NCBI GenBank assembly: GCA_017465845.1
Contig: JAFTVH010000194.1
Location: 1-44,923 of the forward strand
Reading direction: 5' to 3'
Length of the DNA stretch: 44,923 nt
DNA from: Lachnospiraceae bacterium
Lineage (GTDB): Bacteria; Bacillota; Clostridia; Lachnospirales; Lachnospiraceae
Position numbers and translations under genes: made by a program. Positions 36,041 to 43,078 of the stretch are shown piece by piece (position 1 is the stretch's first letter; every line of letters begins with the position of its first letter). The notes under the pieces were generated by a model that did no database searches, was not told where the DNA came from, and saw nothing but the letters and a program-made list of their open reading frames with translations.

Positions 36041-36376
36041 TTATTCTTCGGCATCAAATTTGATCGTCACATTCAGTGCATGATTGACATCGCCTGCGGT
36101 GCGGATTGCCTTTTCCAGTTCTGTAATGGGAAATTCATGGGTTATCATCTTCTCCAGTTCCCATTTCCCACTTTTCATGATATCCATTACCGTGACAACA
36201 TCCTCCGGCATATATCCCCCGGAACCGATGATACTTTTCTGCGAGTATGTAAGGTGAAGCATATCCAGATCACGCAGAGCCTTGTTCACTGCAACAGCAA
36301 TGAATCGGCTCTCAATCTTCCCCTGTTCCATAAAGGTCTCAAATATGGATTCTGCACCGGCAGCGTCGATAAAGCT
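36041..36376 (-). pseudogene. C-terminal fragment of a zinc-dependent alcohol dehydrogenase
   Basis: The frame 'FIDAAGAESIFETFMEQGKI' to 'DVNHALNVTIKFDAEE' is the last ~110 residues of a medium-chain dehydrogenase/reductase (2,3-butanediol or threonine dehydrogenase-like), including the family-typical 'THEFPITELEKAI' ending. The catalytic zinc domain and most of the Rossmann fold are absent. The homology begins right at the stop codon of the cardiolipin synthase gene, so a deletion removed the front of the dehydrogenase. The longer open frame running into the synthase gene is a shadow. Confidence 0.75.
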
Positions 36377-37940
36377 AGAACAGCGGTGAAAAGATCCTGA
36401 CCACAGAGCGGATCGCACGCTGTAGCAGGCTGGTCTTTATCATATCCTGTGTGATCTCTATGGATTTATCCAGCGTGTCGGCGATATCCGCCTTCAGATC
36501 TCCGATCATCTCGCAGCGGTACATCCAGACACCGTTTTCAAAGTGGTGCACCAGGCTTCTGTAGTCAAGATTGATCGTTCCCACCATTGCGTATTCATCG
36601 TCAGCCAGATAGCTCTTCGCATGGATGAATCCCGGTTCGTACTCATAGATTTTTACACCTGCGGCCATCAGCCTTGGATAAAAGCTCTTTGTCATACCAA
36701 ACACGATCTTTTTGTCGGGGATATGGGGGACAATGATCCTGACATCTACGCCTCTTAGGCTTGCGTTTTCAATGCTCTGGCAGAGATCATTATCAATGAT
36801 CAAATACGGTGAAGTCATATATACATAACGTACCGCACTGTTTAACATGTTCCGGATCACACTTTTACCAACCTGTCGATCATAAATAGGACCAGGTCCG
36901 TCTCCGAAGGGAATCATATAACCATTTGCTTCGATACCACTCTGAGAAGGGAAACAGTCTGCTTTTATCTGAGGCATTTTCCTTACATTGATACCGAAGT
37001 CAATCAGGAAAAGCTTCGTAAGCTCCCATACGGCATCTCCCTCCAGCCGAAGGCCGATATCCTTCCAATGACCGAATTTTTCCACTTCATTTATGTATTC
37101 ATCTGCAAGGTTGATTCCCCCGGTGTAGCCCACCTTGCCGTCTATGACGGTAATCTTGCGATGGCTGCGGTTGTTGAATTCGCTGTCGGCATTTCCCCGC
37201 AGTCTGGAGAAGGGTGTGGCTTCAATCCCGTAGGTCTTCAGTATCTTGCTGTAATTACCGGGCAAAGTCATCATACAGCCTACGTCATCATAAACCACCT
37301 TTACTTCTACTCCTTCAGCTGCCTTCCTTTTCAGGATATCCAGTATGGAATTCCAGAATTTTCCCTCTTCGATAATGAAATATTCCATAAAGATGAACTT
37401 TTCTGCTTTTTCCAAATCCTCCAAAAGCCTCGGATGCATGTCCTCTCCAAGGGGGAAATATTCCTGTCTGGTATCTGTGAACAGATGGGTTTCTGCTATG
37501 TTACAAAGCATCTTTGCCTGAGAACAAGCCATCGGATTCTCGTTATGCAGCTGTTCAAGTAGGATATAATCATCTTTCTGATAAGAGTTATCTTTCAGAT
37601 CCTTCATGCGCTTGATATACTTCTTTTTCAGTTTTCTTGAATAGAACAGGAAGTACAGCATGAATCCTGCAATCGGAATGATTAGAACAAACAAAAGCCA
37701 CGGAACCTTGTAATCCGGATTATCATCAGAGGCAACTATCCGGATGACACAGGCAATCTCAGTCAGCCAGCAGAGTACATAAAAATATGGTACATAAAAG
37801 CAGAGGGCAATCATGATCCCCACAATAGCCAATACCTCAAGTGCAGTGATAAGAATGGCAATAATATAGCGGACGGGGATATAATTATACTCCCGTTCTA
37901 CCTGTCTGTCATTCACCTGATATTTGACCTTTTTTTTCAT
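36375..37940 (-). CDS. cls: Cardiolipin synthase (phospholipase D family)
   Basis: Inner-membrane enzyme that joins two phosphatidylglycerols into cardiolipin; 521 residues. Two N-terminal membrane segments lie at ~25-50 and ~85-105. The two HxKxxxxD motifs are intact: HRKITVIDG in the first half and HAKSYLADDEYAMVG in the second, each followed by the conserved Gly-Gly/Asn-Leu-Asp context. ATG 37940 is preceded by AGGTGAG. A GTG four codons upstream with AAAGGA is a possible alternative. Length is normal for clostridial Cls. Its stop codon abuts the dehydrogenase remnant. Confidence 0.93.
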   Translation of the reverse strand: MKKKVKYQVNDRQVEREYNYIPVRYIIAILITALEVLAIVGIMIALCFYVPYFYVLCWLTEIACVIRIVASDDNPDYKVPWLLFVLIIPIAGFMLYFLFYSRKLKKKYIKRMKDLKDNSYQKDDYILLEQLHNENPMACSQAKMLCNIAETHLFTDTRQEYFPLGEDMHPRLLEDLEKAEKFIFMEYFIIEEGKFWNSILDILKRKAAEGVEVKVVYDDVGCMMTLPGNYSKILKTYGIEATPFSRLRGNADSEFNNRSHRKITVIDGKVGYTGGINLADEYINEVEKFGHWKDIGLRLEGDAVWELTKLFLIDFGINVRKMPQIKADCFPSQSGIEANGYMIPFGDGPGPIYDRQVGKSVIRNMLNSAVRYVYMTSPYLIIDNDLCQSIENASLRGVDVRIIVPHIPDKKIVFGMTKSFYPRLMAAGVKIYEYEPGFIHAKSYLADDEYAMVGTINLDYRSLVHHFENGVWMYRCEMIGDLKADIADTLDKSIEITQDMIKTSLLQRAIRSVVRIFSPLF

Positions 37941-38123
37941 TTCAGCTCTCACCTGTTCCTTTCGTATTGACTTTATGAGCTCATTATATAATAGTTTTAT
38001 TTATTTAAAGTTAGGGAATTGTTTCCATAATATTAATTGGTGTTTTTACCATTAACCTATATAAAGTATCATTATCCGTTCTTTTTTCATATTATACTTG
38101 TAAAGTAATTTCAGGAAAAATTC

Positions 38124-38696
38124 ATGACAAAACGATGTGTTCCATTAGAACCTGCCGCAGAGATCGTCTGCAATCAAAGTGCCGTTCCACCCTTGATTTT
38201 TCAACTTCCCCCAAAGCAGGGCAGGGAAAAATTAGAAGAGGCCCAAACCACTCCTGTATATAAATATCCGGCTGTCATTCACGCTGAGAATATTAACACC
38301 GGGATATGGGGAAAAATCCCCGTATATTTTGTTTTACCGCAGGAAGAAACCAGAAATGTGATATTTTACATCCATGGCGGAGGTTGGGTCTTTGGAAGCT
38401 TTTATACTCATGAAAAGCTAATCAGGGAACTTTCTGCAAGAACAAATTCCCTAGTGGTTTTCCCCGAGTATACCCGCTCGCCGGAAGCAAAATATCCCAC
38501 TGCCATAGAGCAGTGCTATTTTGTGCTCTCGCACCTTTGGGATTTGGATCAGACAAACGCCTGCCGTGCTGCTATGGATGCGTCTGTTTTCTGGATTAAT
38601 CGAAAAAATACTCCCGGGAAACCATACAGTTTTCCCGGCGCTCTTGCATATGCTGTCAGGAAAACATCGCTTAATGTTGTTAATTCCCCAAAGTGA
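38124..38696 (+). pseudogene. HSL-type esterase with internal deletion
   Basis: The first ~145 residues match hormone-sensitive-lipase-type alpha/beta hydrolases: oxyanion motif HGGGWVFGSFYTH and 'PEYTRSPEAKYPTAIEQCY'. After 'LSHLWDL' the sequence jumps to 'DQTNACRAAMDASVFWINRK', which looks like the C-terminal helix of this family. The nucleophile GDSxGG and the catalytic Asp and His are missing, so the product cannot be an active esterase. The tail after NRKN is run-off sequence. ATG 38124 has AGGA 8 nt upstream. The frame is preserved across the deletion. Confidence 0.65.
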
Positions 38697-38697
38697 T

Positions 38698-38720
38698 GGC
38701 GCCGCAATTTAAGCGACGCC
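38698..38720 (+). terminator. Intrinsic terminator of the esterase remnant
   Basis: GGCGCCGC (38698-38705) pairs with GCGACGCC (38713-38720), eight positions with one mismatch and a 7-nt loop, followed by TTTGTCATTTTT. It begins one base after the stop codon. Confidence 0.6.
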
Positions 38721-38825
38721 TTTGTCATTTTTGCTAACCAGCCTGTTCAGTATCCCGATATAACAGAGCCAAGAAGAAACAGCTCCTTTCCAATGGATGA
38801 TGCCTATATCTCTCTTAATCACTCA

Positions 38826-40049
38826 TTACATGATATAATTGTCAGCATTAATCATTTTTGTAGAAAGCAAATCTTTAATACCATCCATCATTCCGGGAAG
38901 TTCTTCCCCTTCGGATTCTCCTATTTTTGCAACATTCTGCGCAACGGCAGCAATGGCACTTTCCTGTTCTTCGTTACAAGCAACCTTCGCACAATTTTCA
39001 ATCATAAGTCTATCCAGAATCAGTTCGGGGGTTACATCTGATGCAATCTTTATAGTAGCGGCATTTCTTACAAGCACTTTATTAGGAGAACCTTCAAGCA
39101 ATGCTTTATCAACTCTGGCACTTGGTTTGTTTTCAATTATTCTGCCTTCCCACTTGAATTCAAGCTGACTATATTCTACATTTATTTTTTTGAAACATCC
39201 TTCCTGCTCTTTCTTCAGTACCACATTTCCTTTCACAACAATTTTTTCCACTGATTCTGCCAATGATTCCACATCGCAATCCTCAGGAACATTTAATTTC
39301 CCATACACATATATGTTACTTCCCTCTTTCTCCAGCAGCTGCTCATTTAAAACCGCGTCTCCGTAATGAAGTGTCATACCTGCAGGAATAACTACAAAAT
39401 CCACTTTTTCATCAAACAATTCTACACACGATTCTACCATTTCTTCAGGAACGATCAATTGCTTTGTAACAAACTGTACATTTTTCTGAACTAATTTTCC
39501 TAAATCCACTGCTTTGTCCTGAACGATTACCTTATTTTCCACATAATATTTCTTTCCTTCTTTTGCTCTCATAGGAAAGTATTTATCTACAATAAATGTA
39601 CTATCCAAAATAACACAATCATCCGGATACATAGAAACAGAACCATTCGCAGATAATTTAGTCAGATACCCTTCCAAACTTTTCGGGCATCTAACAGAAC
39701 CATTTACATGAATTTTTTCATATTTTGCCAAGGTATCTTCTGTGCCCGGATGAATGTTCAACGACCCATTTACAATTAACAAAGTATGTTCCTGAACAGC
39801 AGTAGTTCCGGTTATCTCATAAGAACCATTAATTGTTTTTAATTCCACATCAATATCATCTGCAATTTCTATGGTACAATCTTGATTAATTGTAACAGGA
39901 AGTCTGTTCAAAACACTTTTGCTCGCTGCACTGACTACAACAACATCTGCATTTATCATCATTTTCTCATATCCACTGTAATCCTCTTCATTAATCTTTC
40001 TGGTATCACAGACATCACAGTTTAATAAATAGTTTTTCTTGTTAAACAT
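38826..40049 (-). CDS. Soluble repeat protein paired with ECF sigma factor
   Basis: A 407-residue protein with no signal peptide or membrane segment. The N-terminus has a CDVCDTRK motif that could bind metal. The first half carries four spaced NGS turns (TINGSYEI, LIVNGSLNI, IHVNGSVRC, LSANGSVSM) separated by ~22-25 residues of alternating hydrophobics, suggesting a bactofilin-like beta-solenoid. Similar strands recur in the second half (YVYGKLNVP, KIVVKGNVVL). ATG 40049 has AGGAGG and overlaps the sigma-factor stop by 8 bp, so the two are translationally coupled. It may act as a cytoplasmic anti-sigma or scaffold protein; that is inference from the pairing. Confidence 0.7.
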   Translation of the reverse strand: MFNKKNYLLNCDVCDTRKINEEDYSGYEKMMINADVVVVSAASKSVLNRLPVTINQDCTIEIADDIDVELKTINGSYEITGTTAVQEHTLLIVNGSLNIHPGTEDTLAKYEKIHVNGSVRCPKSLEGYLTKLSANGSVSMYPDDCVILDSTFIVDKYFPMRAKEGKKYYVENKVIVQDKAVDLGKLVQKNVQFVTKQLIVPEEMVESCVELFDEKVDFVVIPAGMTLHYGDAVLNEQLLEKEGSNIYVYGKLNVPEDCDVESLAESVEKIVVKGNVVLKKEQEGCFKKINVEYSQLEFKWEGRIIENKPSARVDKALLEGSPNKVLVRNAATIKIASDVTPELILDRLMIENCAKVACNEEQESAIAAVAQNVAKIGESEGEELPGMMDGIKDLLSTKMINADNYIM

Positions 40050-40512
40050 ACTTTTTCCCTCCTAAAGACTCTTTTAAATGTTGACGGGCAGAAGAAAGTT
40101 TAAATCGAATCGTTCCCGGTGGCAGGGATAACATTTCTCCAATTTGTTTAGAATTGTACCCCTCTAAATAGCGTAAAGAGAAGATTAGCCCTTCCATATC
40201 CGGCAAAGCTTCCAGCAATTCCTCCCACTCCAAACGAGTGATTTCTTCAGAATATTTTTGGTGCTGCGGAAACTCTTCCACCATGGTCTCCTTACTCCTA
40301 TGCCGTACACGATCCACATACAAATTTTTGATAGTACGATATAACCACGAACGACACTGCTGATCCTGTAAATTTTTCAAAACATCTTCGTGAAGCATTG
40401 CGCGCAAGAATGCTTCTTGTACCAGTTCTTCTGCAGTATGCAGGTTTCCTGTCATGTTCTGAGACCAGCTTATCAACTCCTGGTGATATTTTTTATACAG
40501 TTCCTCTATCAT
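40042..40512 (-). CDS. ECF-type RNA polymerase sigma factor
   Basis: A 156-residue sigma-70 family protein. Region 2 is 'ELYKKYHQELISWSQNMTGN' to 'SWLYRTIKNLYVDRVRHR'; region 4 is 'RYLEGYNSKQIGEMLSLPPG' with the HTH 'TIRFKLSSARQHLKESL'. Start ATG 40512 is chosen, 9 nt from AAAGGA; an ATG three codons earlier touches the ribosome binding site. Upstream on the minus strand, CAACACTTTTGCGT (40559-40572) followed by a CTTATAAG stretch could be an autoregulated ECF promoter, but this is weak. It is coupled to the repeat protein gene; there is no membrane anti-sigma gene. Confidence 0.9.
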   Translation of the reverse strand: MIEELYKKYHQELISWSQNMTGNLHTAEELVQEAFLRAMLHEDVLKNLQDQQCRSWLYRTIKNLYVDRVRHRSKETMVEEFPQHQKYSEEITRLEWEELLEALPDMEGLIFSLRYLEGYNSKQIGEMLSLPPGTIRFKLSSARQHLKESLGGKKYV

Positions 40513-40679
40513 CCTTTGCATTCCTTTCTTTTGCCTTTCACTTATAAGACAGATGAACACGCAAAAGTGTTGAAATTTTTTTGATTTTTGTCACGATTTC
40601 GTTCTTTTATCTGAAACAAACGCTGATTACACAATCACTCTGTACACGCTGGATTCAATACACTCACATATTACAAATC

Positions 40680-40829
40680 CTATCGGATAACCACATATTT
40701 ATCGGCAATCTCTGGATTATCATAGAAAAAATCATCCGATTCATGATATTCTCCCCAGTTTGCGCAACCATCAAAATGCCCTGAAACCCTGATTCTAGCA
40801 GCATCTTTTGGGAATCCGAAAATTCCCAT
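40680..40829 (-). pseudogene. Fragment of an unknown protein, 49 codons
   Basis: The minus-strand frame from ATG 40829 to TAG 40680-40682 reads 'MGIFGFPKDAARIRVSGHFD', then 'GCANWGEYHESDDFFYDNPE' and ends IADKYVVIR. Its acidic, aromatic, balanced composition looks like the tail of a folded protein. There is no ribosome binding site and no promoter in the right place. Probably the 3' end of a gene lost when the toxin-antitoxin pair or a deletion arrived. The remaining bases from 40513 to 40679 and 40830 to 40846 hold nothing else clear. Confidence 0.35.
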
Positions 40830-40846
40830 TTCTCATGTGACTTTTC

Positions 40847-40915
40847 CACAAATCGTTCGATTTACAAATATTTTCGTTCGATTTCGTTGATATTATCGAA
40901 CGATTTGTGTATAAT
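40847..40915 (+). promoter_or_regulatory. Toxin-antitoxin promoter with three operator boxes
   Basis: -35 TTGATA (40887-40892), 17-nt spacer, -10 TATAAT (40910-40915). Three 9-bp boxes at an exact 21-bp step: TCGTTCGAT at 40853-40861 and 40874-40882, and its inverse ATCGAACGA at 40895-40903 inside the promoter spacer. The outer boxes extend to a perfect 15-bp inverted repeat, CACAAATCGTTCGAT (40847-40861) and its complement (40895-40909). The spacing places all boxes on one face of the helix, as expected for cooperative antitoxin/toxin autoregulation. Confidence 0.75.
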
Positions 40916-40948
40916 AATATTGTAAAGAAATCGAAAGGAGGCATTTCT

Positions 40949-41164
40949 ATGTCAATTACTGCTACTGAATTAAAAATGAATTTAGGCAAGTACTTGTTAA
41001 TGGCAGAAACGGAAGATATATACATCACCCGAAACGGCAAGATCATTGCTAAGTTGACCAATCCTAATCAGGACAGAGTAGATATGGCAAAATCCCTTTT
41101 TGGCATTATTCCTGCTGATATTACTTTAGATGAAGCCCGAAAAGAACGGCTTAGCCAGATATGA
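40949..41164 (+). CDS. Phd/YefM-type antitoxin
   Basis: A 71-residue antitoxin. The N-terminus 'MSITATELKMNLGKYLLMAE' and 'IYITRNGKIIAKLTNP' form the Phd/YefM DNA-binding fold. The C-terminal ~25 residues (DMAKSLFGIIPADITLDEARKERL) are the toxin-neutralising arm. ATG 40949 has AAAGGAGG ~8 nt upstream; a longer frame from 40907 starts inside the promoter and is rejected. The stop overlaps the toxin start by ATGA. It probably binds the three boxes in front of it. Confidence 0.9.
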   Translation: MSITATELKMNLGKYLLMAETEDIYITRNGKIIAKLTNPNQDRVDMAKSLFGIIPADITLDEARKERLSQI

Positions 41165-41586
41165 GAGCTTTAATAGATACCTGCATTATCATAGATGCAC
41201 TTCAAAACAGAGAACCGTTTGCCGAAGATGCAAAAGCTTTGTTTTTGGCGGTTGCTAACCGACACTGTAGCGGATTTGTCACTGCTAAATCAATTACGGA
41301 TATATACTATTTGCTCCATCGATATACACATAGTGATAAAGATACCAAGAATATTTTAAACACACTTTTCCGTTTATTCGACATTCTGGATACTACAGGT
41401 GTAAATTGTCGAAAAGCGGTATCTGCCGGCATAGCTGATTATGAAGATGCCATAATGATTGAAACAGCGATCCGGTCTGGCATGGATTGTATCGTTACAA
41501 GAAATCTAAAAGATTACTCAAATGCTTCCATCCCAGTATATCATCCAGCAGATTTTATAAAATCGCTCGAAACTATCGATGAATAG
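41161..41586 (+). CDS. PIN-domain toxin (VapC-type ribonuclease)
   Basis: A 141-residue PIN-domain protein, predicted Mg2+-dependent ribonuclease neutralised by the upstream antitoxin. Acidic residues of the site are visible: LIDTCIIID (Asp6), a central Asp/Glu region (KSITDIYYL), ADYEDAIMIE, and VTRNLKDY near the end (Asp). The start overlaps the antitoxin stop (ATGA), giving translational coupling. The Phd-like antitoxin with a PIN toxin is a known combination. A weak hairpin followed by ATTTTTC at ~41600-41635 may be the terminator. The next 120 bp show nothing certain. Confidence 0.9.
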   Translation: MRALIDTCIIIDALQNREPFAEDAKALFLAVANRHCSGFVTAKSITDIYYLLHRYTHSDKDTKNILNTLFRLFDILDTTGVNCRKAVSAGIADYEDAIMIETAIRSGMDCIVTRNLKDYSNASIPVYHPADFIKSLETIDE

Positions 41587-41756
41587 TTTTCTCGAAATCT
41601 ATCGGCACTGCATTTTATGCTTGCCGGTATTTTTCATTTAGACAGCAGACAACTTATGCCGATGATTTAGAACTAATGGAATCCGTGTTAGATTAAAAAA
41701 TCCAGTGTTTATGCGGTCTACACGTTTCTACACGGATTTTTCAAAAAATTTTGTAG

Positions 41757-41795
41757 AAAAAAAACGGGGAAATGCTGATAAATTCAACATTTCCC
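41757..41795 (-). terminator. Intrinsic terminator downstream of tRNA-Thr fragment
   Basis: GGGAAATG (41767-41774) pairs with CATTTCCC (41788-41795) over a 13-nt loop. On the minus strand it is followed by CG and eight T (41757-41764). It lies 15 bp after the 3' end of the tRNA-Thr-like fragment, as a native tRNA terminator would, and may now end the PBECR4-like transcript. Confidence 0.75.
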
Positions 41796-41810
41796 ACATT
41801 TTAAACTTAC

Positions 41811-41830
41811 TGCTGGTGGCCGGACTTGAA
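41811..41830 (-). other. tRNA-Thr 3'-end fragment, probable attachment site
   Basis: The minus strand reads TTCAAGTCCGGCCACCAGCA. This is the T-loop (TTCAAGT), T-stem 3' strand (CCGGC), acceptor 3' strand (CACCAGC) and discriminator A of a tRNA whose acceptor would begin GCTGGTG, as tRNA-Thr does in many Clostridia. The upstream bases do not pair with the T-stem, so only the last 20 bases of a tRNA gene are present. Such short copies are what tyrosine integrases leave at one end of an inserted element. Confidence 0.6.
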
Positions 41831-41876
41831 TTATTCACACATTAAAAAATATTGATAAACAGGAGGTTTCAAGAGG

Positions 41877-42566
41877 TCAGTCGCTAATGTTATCACCCAT
41901 GTTATCACCTAACTTCTCCAAATCACATAGTTTCTTCAATTCATCCGGAAGATTCGCATAAAGTTCTGTAAACAACCCTGTTTTAATCTCCATCAAAATA
42001 TTTTTATATTTATAGTCCTGCATATGTTTTTGAAGGACAAAGATGATTTTATACTTCTCTGAAACAAATTCATCAATATTTCTTGGAATCAATGTAAGTG
42101 GGAAAGATGACTTACCTAATATCTTAAAACCTAAGGTAGCTTCATTTCCATAACCATATGAAAAGTCCACATATTGAGATATCTTATCTTTTAATCCTAC
42201 TTTCATATACTTTGCATCCTGAATACGAAACATAGCAGGACAACAGGAACTTTTTTCATTGATCGTTGTGCGGCTGTGATTTCGCGATGGCTGGCAATCT
42301 GATATCTCAATCCCTTTACCCATTCCGTTATTATATGCATCGCACGCTTCGTAAAATTCCTCTGCACTCATTGTTCTACTATCTATTCCGAGCAAATGCA
42401 TAAAATGCTTTTTTTCAAAATAGCACTGAAACCAGAAGTAATCTGGATTTTTCTTATTCTTCCCTGCAATCAAATAAGCATTTCCTATTAATTTTGCATA
42501 CTCTTCAGCCGCTTTATAAATTGTTTCCAACAATTTTTCATCTGAAAGCTTTGATTCTATTACCAT
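41877..42566 (-). CDS. PBECR4-like nuclease-domain protein
   Basis: A 229-residue protein with no signal peptide. 'FEKKHFMHLLGIDSRTMSAE' followed by EFYEAC matches my recollection of the PBECR4 (phage Barnase-EndoU-ColicinE5/D-RelE-like) domain; 'RIQDAKYMKVGLKDKISQYV' and 'GYGNEATLGFKI' would be the later strands. A central RNHSRTTIN is basic and could contact RNA. ATG 42566 has AGGAG 6 nt upstream. Directly upstream lies an independent structured transcript ending in a terminator, and downstream lies the tRNA-Thr fragment. It may be the toxin or effector of a small mobile defence or addiction module; that role is inference and the family call is from memory. Confidence 0.6.
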   Translation of the reverse strand: MVIESKLSDEKLLETIYKAAEEYAKLIGNAYLIAGKNKKNPDYFWFQCYFEKKHFMHLLGIDSRTMSAEEFYEACDAYNNGMGKGIEISDCQPSRNHSRTTINEKSSCCPAMFRIQDAKYMKVGLKDKISQYVDFSYGYGNEATLGFKILGKSSFPLTLIPRNIDEFVSEKYKIIFVLQKHMQDYKYKNILMEIKTGLFTELYANLPDELKKLCDLEKLGDNMGDNISD

Positions 42567-42581
42567 TTACTTCTCCTATGT

Positions 42582-42789
42582 AAAAAGGCCTCGCTCACGC
42601 AAGACCTCTACACTTACTGTTATATACTGGTTTATTTAGGTGCGTGCCACCCAATTGAAAGCCTTCCACTTTCACGCGAAATCAACTATTTCGTAAAGTG
42701 TGTGCATAGTTTTAACGTTTCCAGTTTAACGGCGATACGCTCCTTATATCGCGTGTCCATACAAGCATGGAGAAGATTCCTCTTCTGGC
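42582..42789 (-). ncRNA. Candidate structured RNA upstream of PBECR4-like gene
   Basis: About 205 nt between a promoter (42796-42824) and an intrinsic terminator (stem 42586-42594/42599-42607 with U5), with the PBECR4-like start 16 nt further on. Hairpins readable on the minus strand: AGAAGA-GGAA-TCTTCT with a GNRA loop; GCGATA/TATCGC around 9 nt; a two-step stem CACTTT-CGAAAT / ATTTCG-AAAGTG; and GGTG/CACC around GCACG. There is no good reading frame. It could be a regulatory leader with attenuation or a separate antitoxin-like RNA. It lacks the repeats of ToxI and does not match a T-box. Confidence 0.55.
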
Positions 42790-42795
42790 ACTTTT

Positions 42796-42824
42796 AGTAT
42801 ATCACGAATCCATACTAATTACAA
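42796..42824 (-). promoter_or_regulatory. Promoter of the structured RNA
   Basis: Minus strand: -35 TTGTAA (42819-42824), 17-nt spacer, -10 TATACT (42796-42801). Transcription would start near 42789. The stretch 42825-43078 beyond it is very AT-rich, with no gene or RNA feature that I can support. Confidence 0.6.
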
Positions 42825-43078
42825 TTGGTAATTTTTTATTTACGGTTATTTTTCTATTTGTTTTCACGCACTCTAATATCATTATATGTATTTTTACATA
42901 TAATGTATTACAATTCATCCATTTTTGTAATTTAGTTACATTATTCTCGCTTCATACAAGTATAAAATGCAGATCAGTAGGTTATGAAGATTACCGGACT
43001 GGCCAGGAATACGTACTATAATTACAAGTGCTGATATTGCTCTAACATCATATTAACGCTGTGGATATAACATATACT

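Noticed and set aside
36377-36418. N-terminal extension of the dehydrogenase fragment (MRSALWSGSFHR)
   Set aside because: These codons are an alternative frame of the cardiolipin synthase C-terminus; the dehydrogenase homology starts after them.
42582-42789. T-box riboswitch, because GGGTGGCAC appears near 42646
   Set aside because: The sequence lacks the full GGGTGGNACCGCG, the terminator stem does not involve it, and the downstream gene is not an aminoacyl-tRNA or amino acid gene.
42767-43021. 84-residue plus-strand frame
   Set aside because: Hydrophobic low-complexity translation of an AT-rich stretch overlapping the structured RNA promoter; no ribosome binding site.
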